Below, in pieces: positions 61,700 to 64,000 of a stretch of 64,000 bases of DNA. This DNA comes from Lates calcarifer. Lineage: Eukaryota > Chordata > Actinopteri > Centropomidae. The stretch is taken from positions 17,789,506 through 17,853,505 of the forward strand of contig NC_066838.1 of NCBI RefSeq assembly GCF_001640805.2. The letters are read 5' to 3'. Every line of letters starts with the position of its first letter. The stretch's first letter is position 1. A program made the translations under genes and the position numbers. The notes beneath the pieces are model-generated. The model ran no database searches, was not told where the DNA came from, and saw only the letters and a program-made list of their open reading frames with translations.

Positions 61700-61852
61700 T
61701 TGCTCATTGAACTTTTGTTCTTGTATTTCTTGCTGCATTTCGTGTCTGGATCCAAAATAAAATTGAGAGAACTTGAAATGTCCTTACTGTCATATTTTCA
61801 TTACTTTTGCTTATGTATTTAATCAGAATAGTAACAGTGAGAATATGATCAG

Positions 61853-64000
<2,148 letters not shown>

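Larger units (their letters stand above)
59614..61780 (+). other. prrt3 3' UTR and convergent flank
   Basis: No gene seen between the convergent prrt3 and sulfotransferase genes. An AATAAA at 60950-60955 gives a 1.3-kb prrt3 3' UTR; a second at 61756-61761 could serve a longer form. The minus-strand signal for the sulfotransferase is read as TTTATT at 61694-61699, so the longer prrt3 form would overlap the sulfotransferase 3' end. Confidence 0.5.

Overview
This is a window of a fish nuclear genome, most likely a percomorph (perch-like, spiny-rayed) teleost. Genes are split into many small exons with GT-AG introns. There are long CA/GT, ATT and AAT microsatellites. The interspersed repeats resemble families common in percomorphs: the 'ATTAATCGATTAATC' element, the GCTAGC-rich element and the 'AGTGGTGGAAAGTA' element. 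Nothing bacterial, phage-like or CRISPR-like is present.

Layout, left to right: (1) 3' part of a Prickle planar-cell-polarity gene, + strand, about 282-4422, cut by the left edge. (2) Periphilin 1 (pphln1), - strand, coding exons found from 13119 down to 6280, tail-to-tail with prickle; one exon carries an apparent 1-nt frameshift. (3) A single-domain protein tyrosine phosphatase of uncertain subfamily, + strand, about 17158-20071. (4) qrich1, - strand, 26851-21892, with a CpG-rich 5' region near 27500-27900. (5) qars1 (glutaminyl-tRNA synthetase), - strand, 36490-29639, 23 coding exons. (6) ogg1 (8-oxoguanine DNA glycosylase), + strand, 37218-39596, divergent from qars1 across 727 bp. (7) A gene-free interval with two strong CTCF-like motifs. 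(8) prrt3 (proline-rich seven-pass membrane protein), + strand, probable 5' UTR exon near 45598 and coding exons 53882-59613. (9) A cytosolic sulfotransferase (SULT1-like), - strand, 63692-61853, tail-to-tail with prrt3.

Exon joins were checked by hand for reading phase. qars1 (776 aa), ogg1 (411 aa), qrich1 (752 aa), prrt3 (1052 aa) and the sulfotransferase (293 aa) all close with no frame breaks. The genes are not a shared pathway; the grouping is conserved synteny. As I recall human locations, QRICH1-QARS1 are adjacent at 3p21, OGG1 and PRRT3 lie at 3p25, and PRICKLE1-PPHLN1 are neighbours at 12q12. The window would therefore join three ancestral blocks.

The best leads are the broken pphln1 exon, a long TG repeat abutting a pphln1 3' splice site, a GC-AG intron in the sulfotransferase, the compact qars1/ogg1 shared promoter, two same-orientation CTCF-like sites, a perfect RFX X-box in the last qrich1 intron, and a phosphatase I could not place in a named subfamily. 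I did not find a wholly new system.
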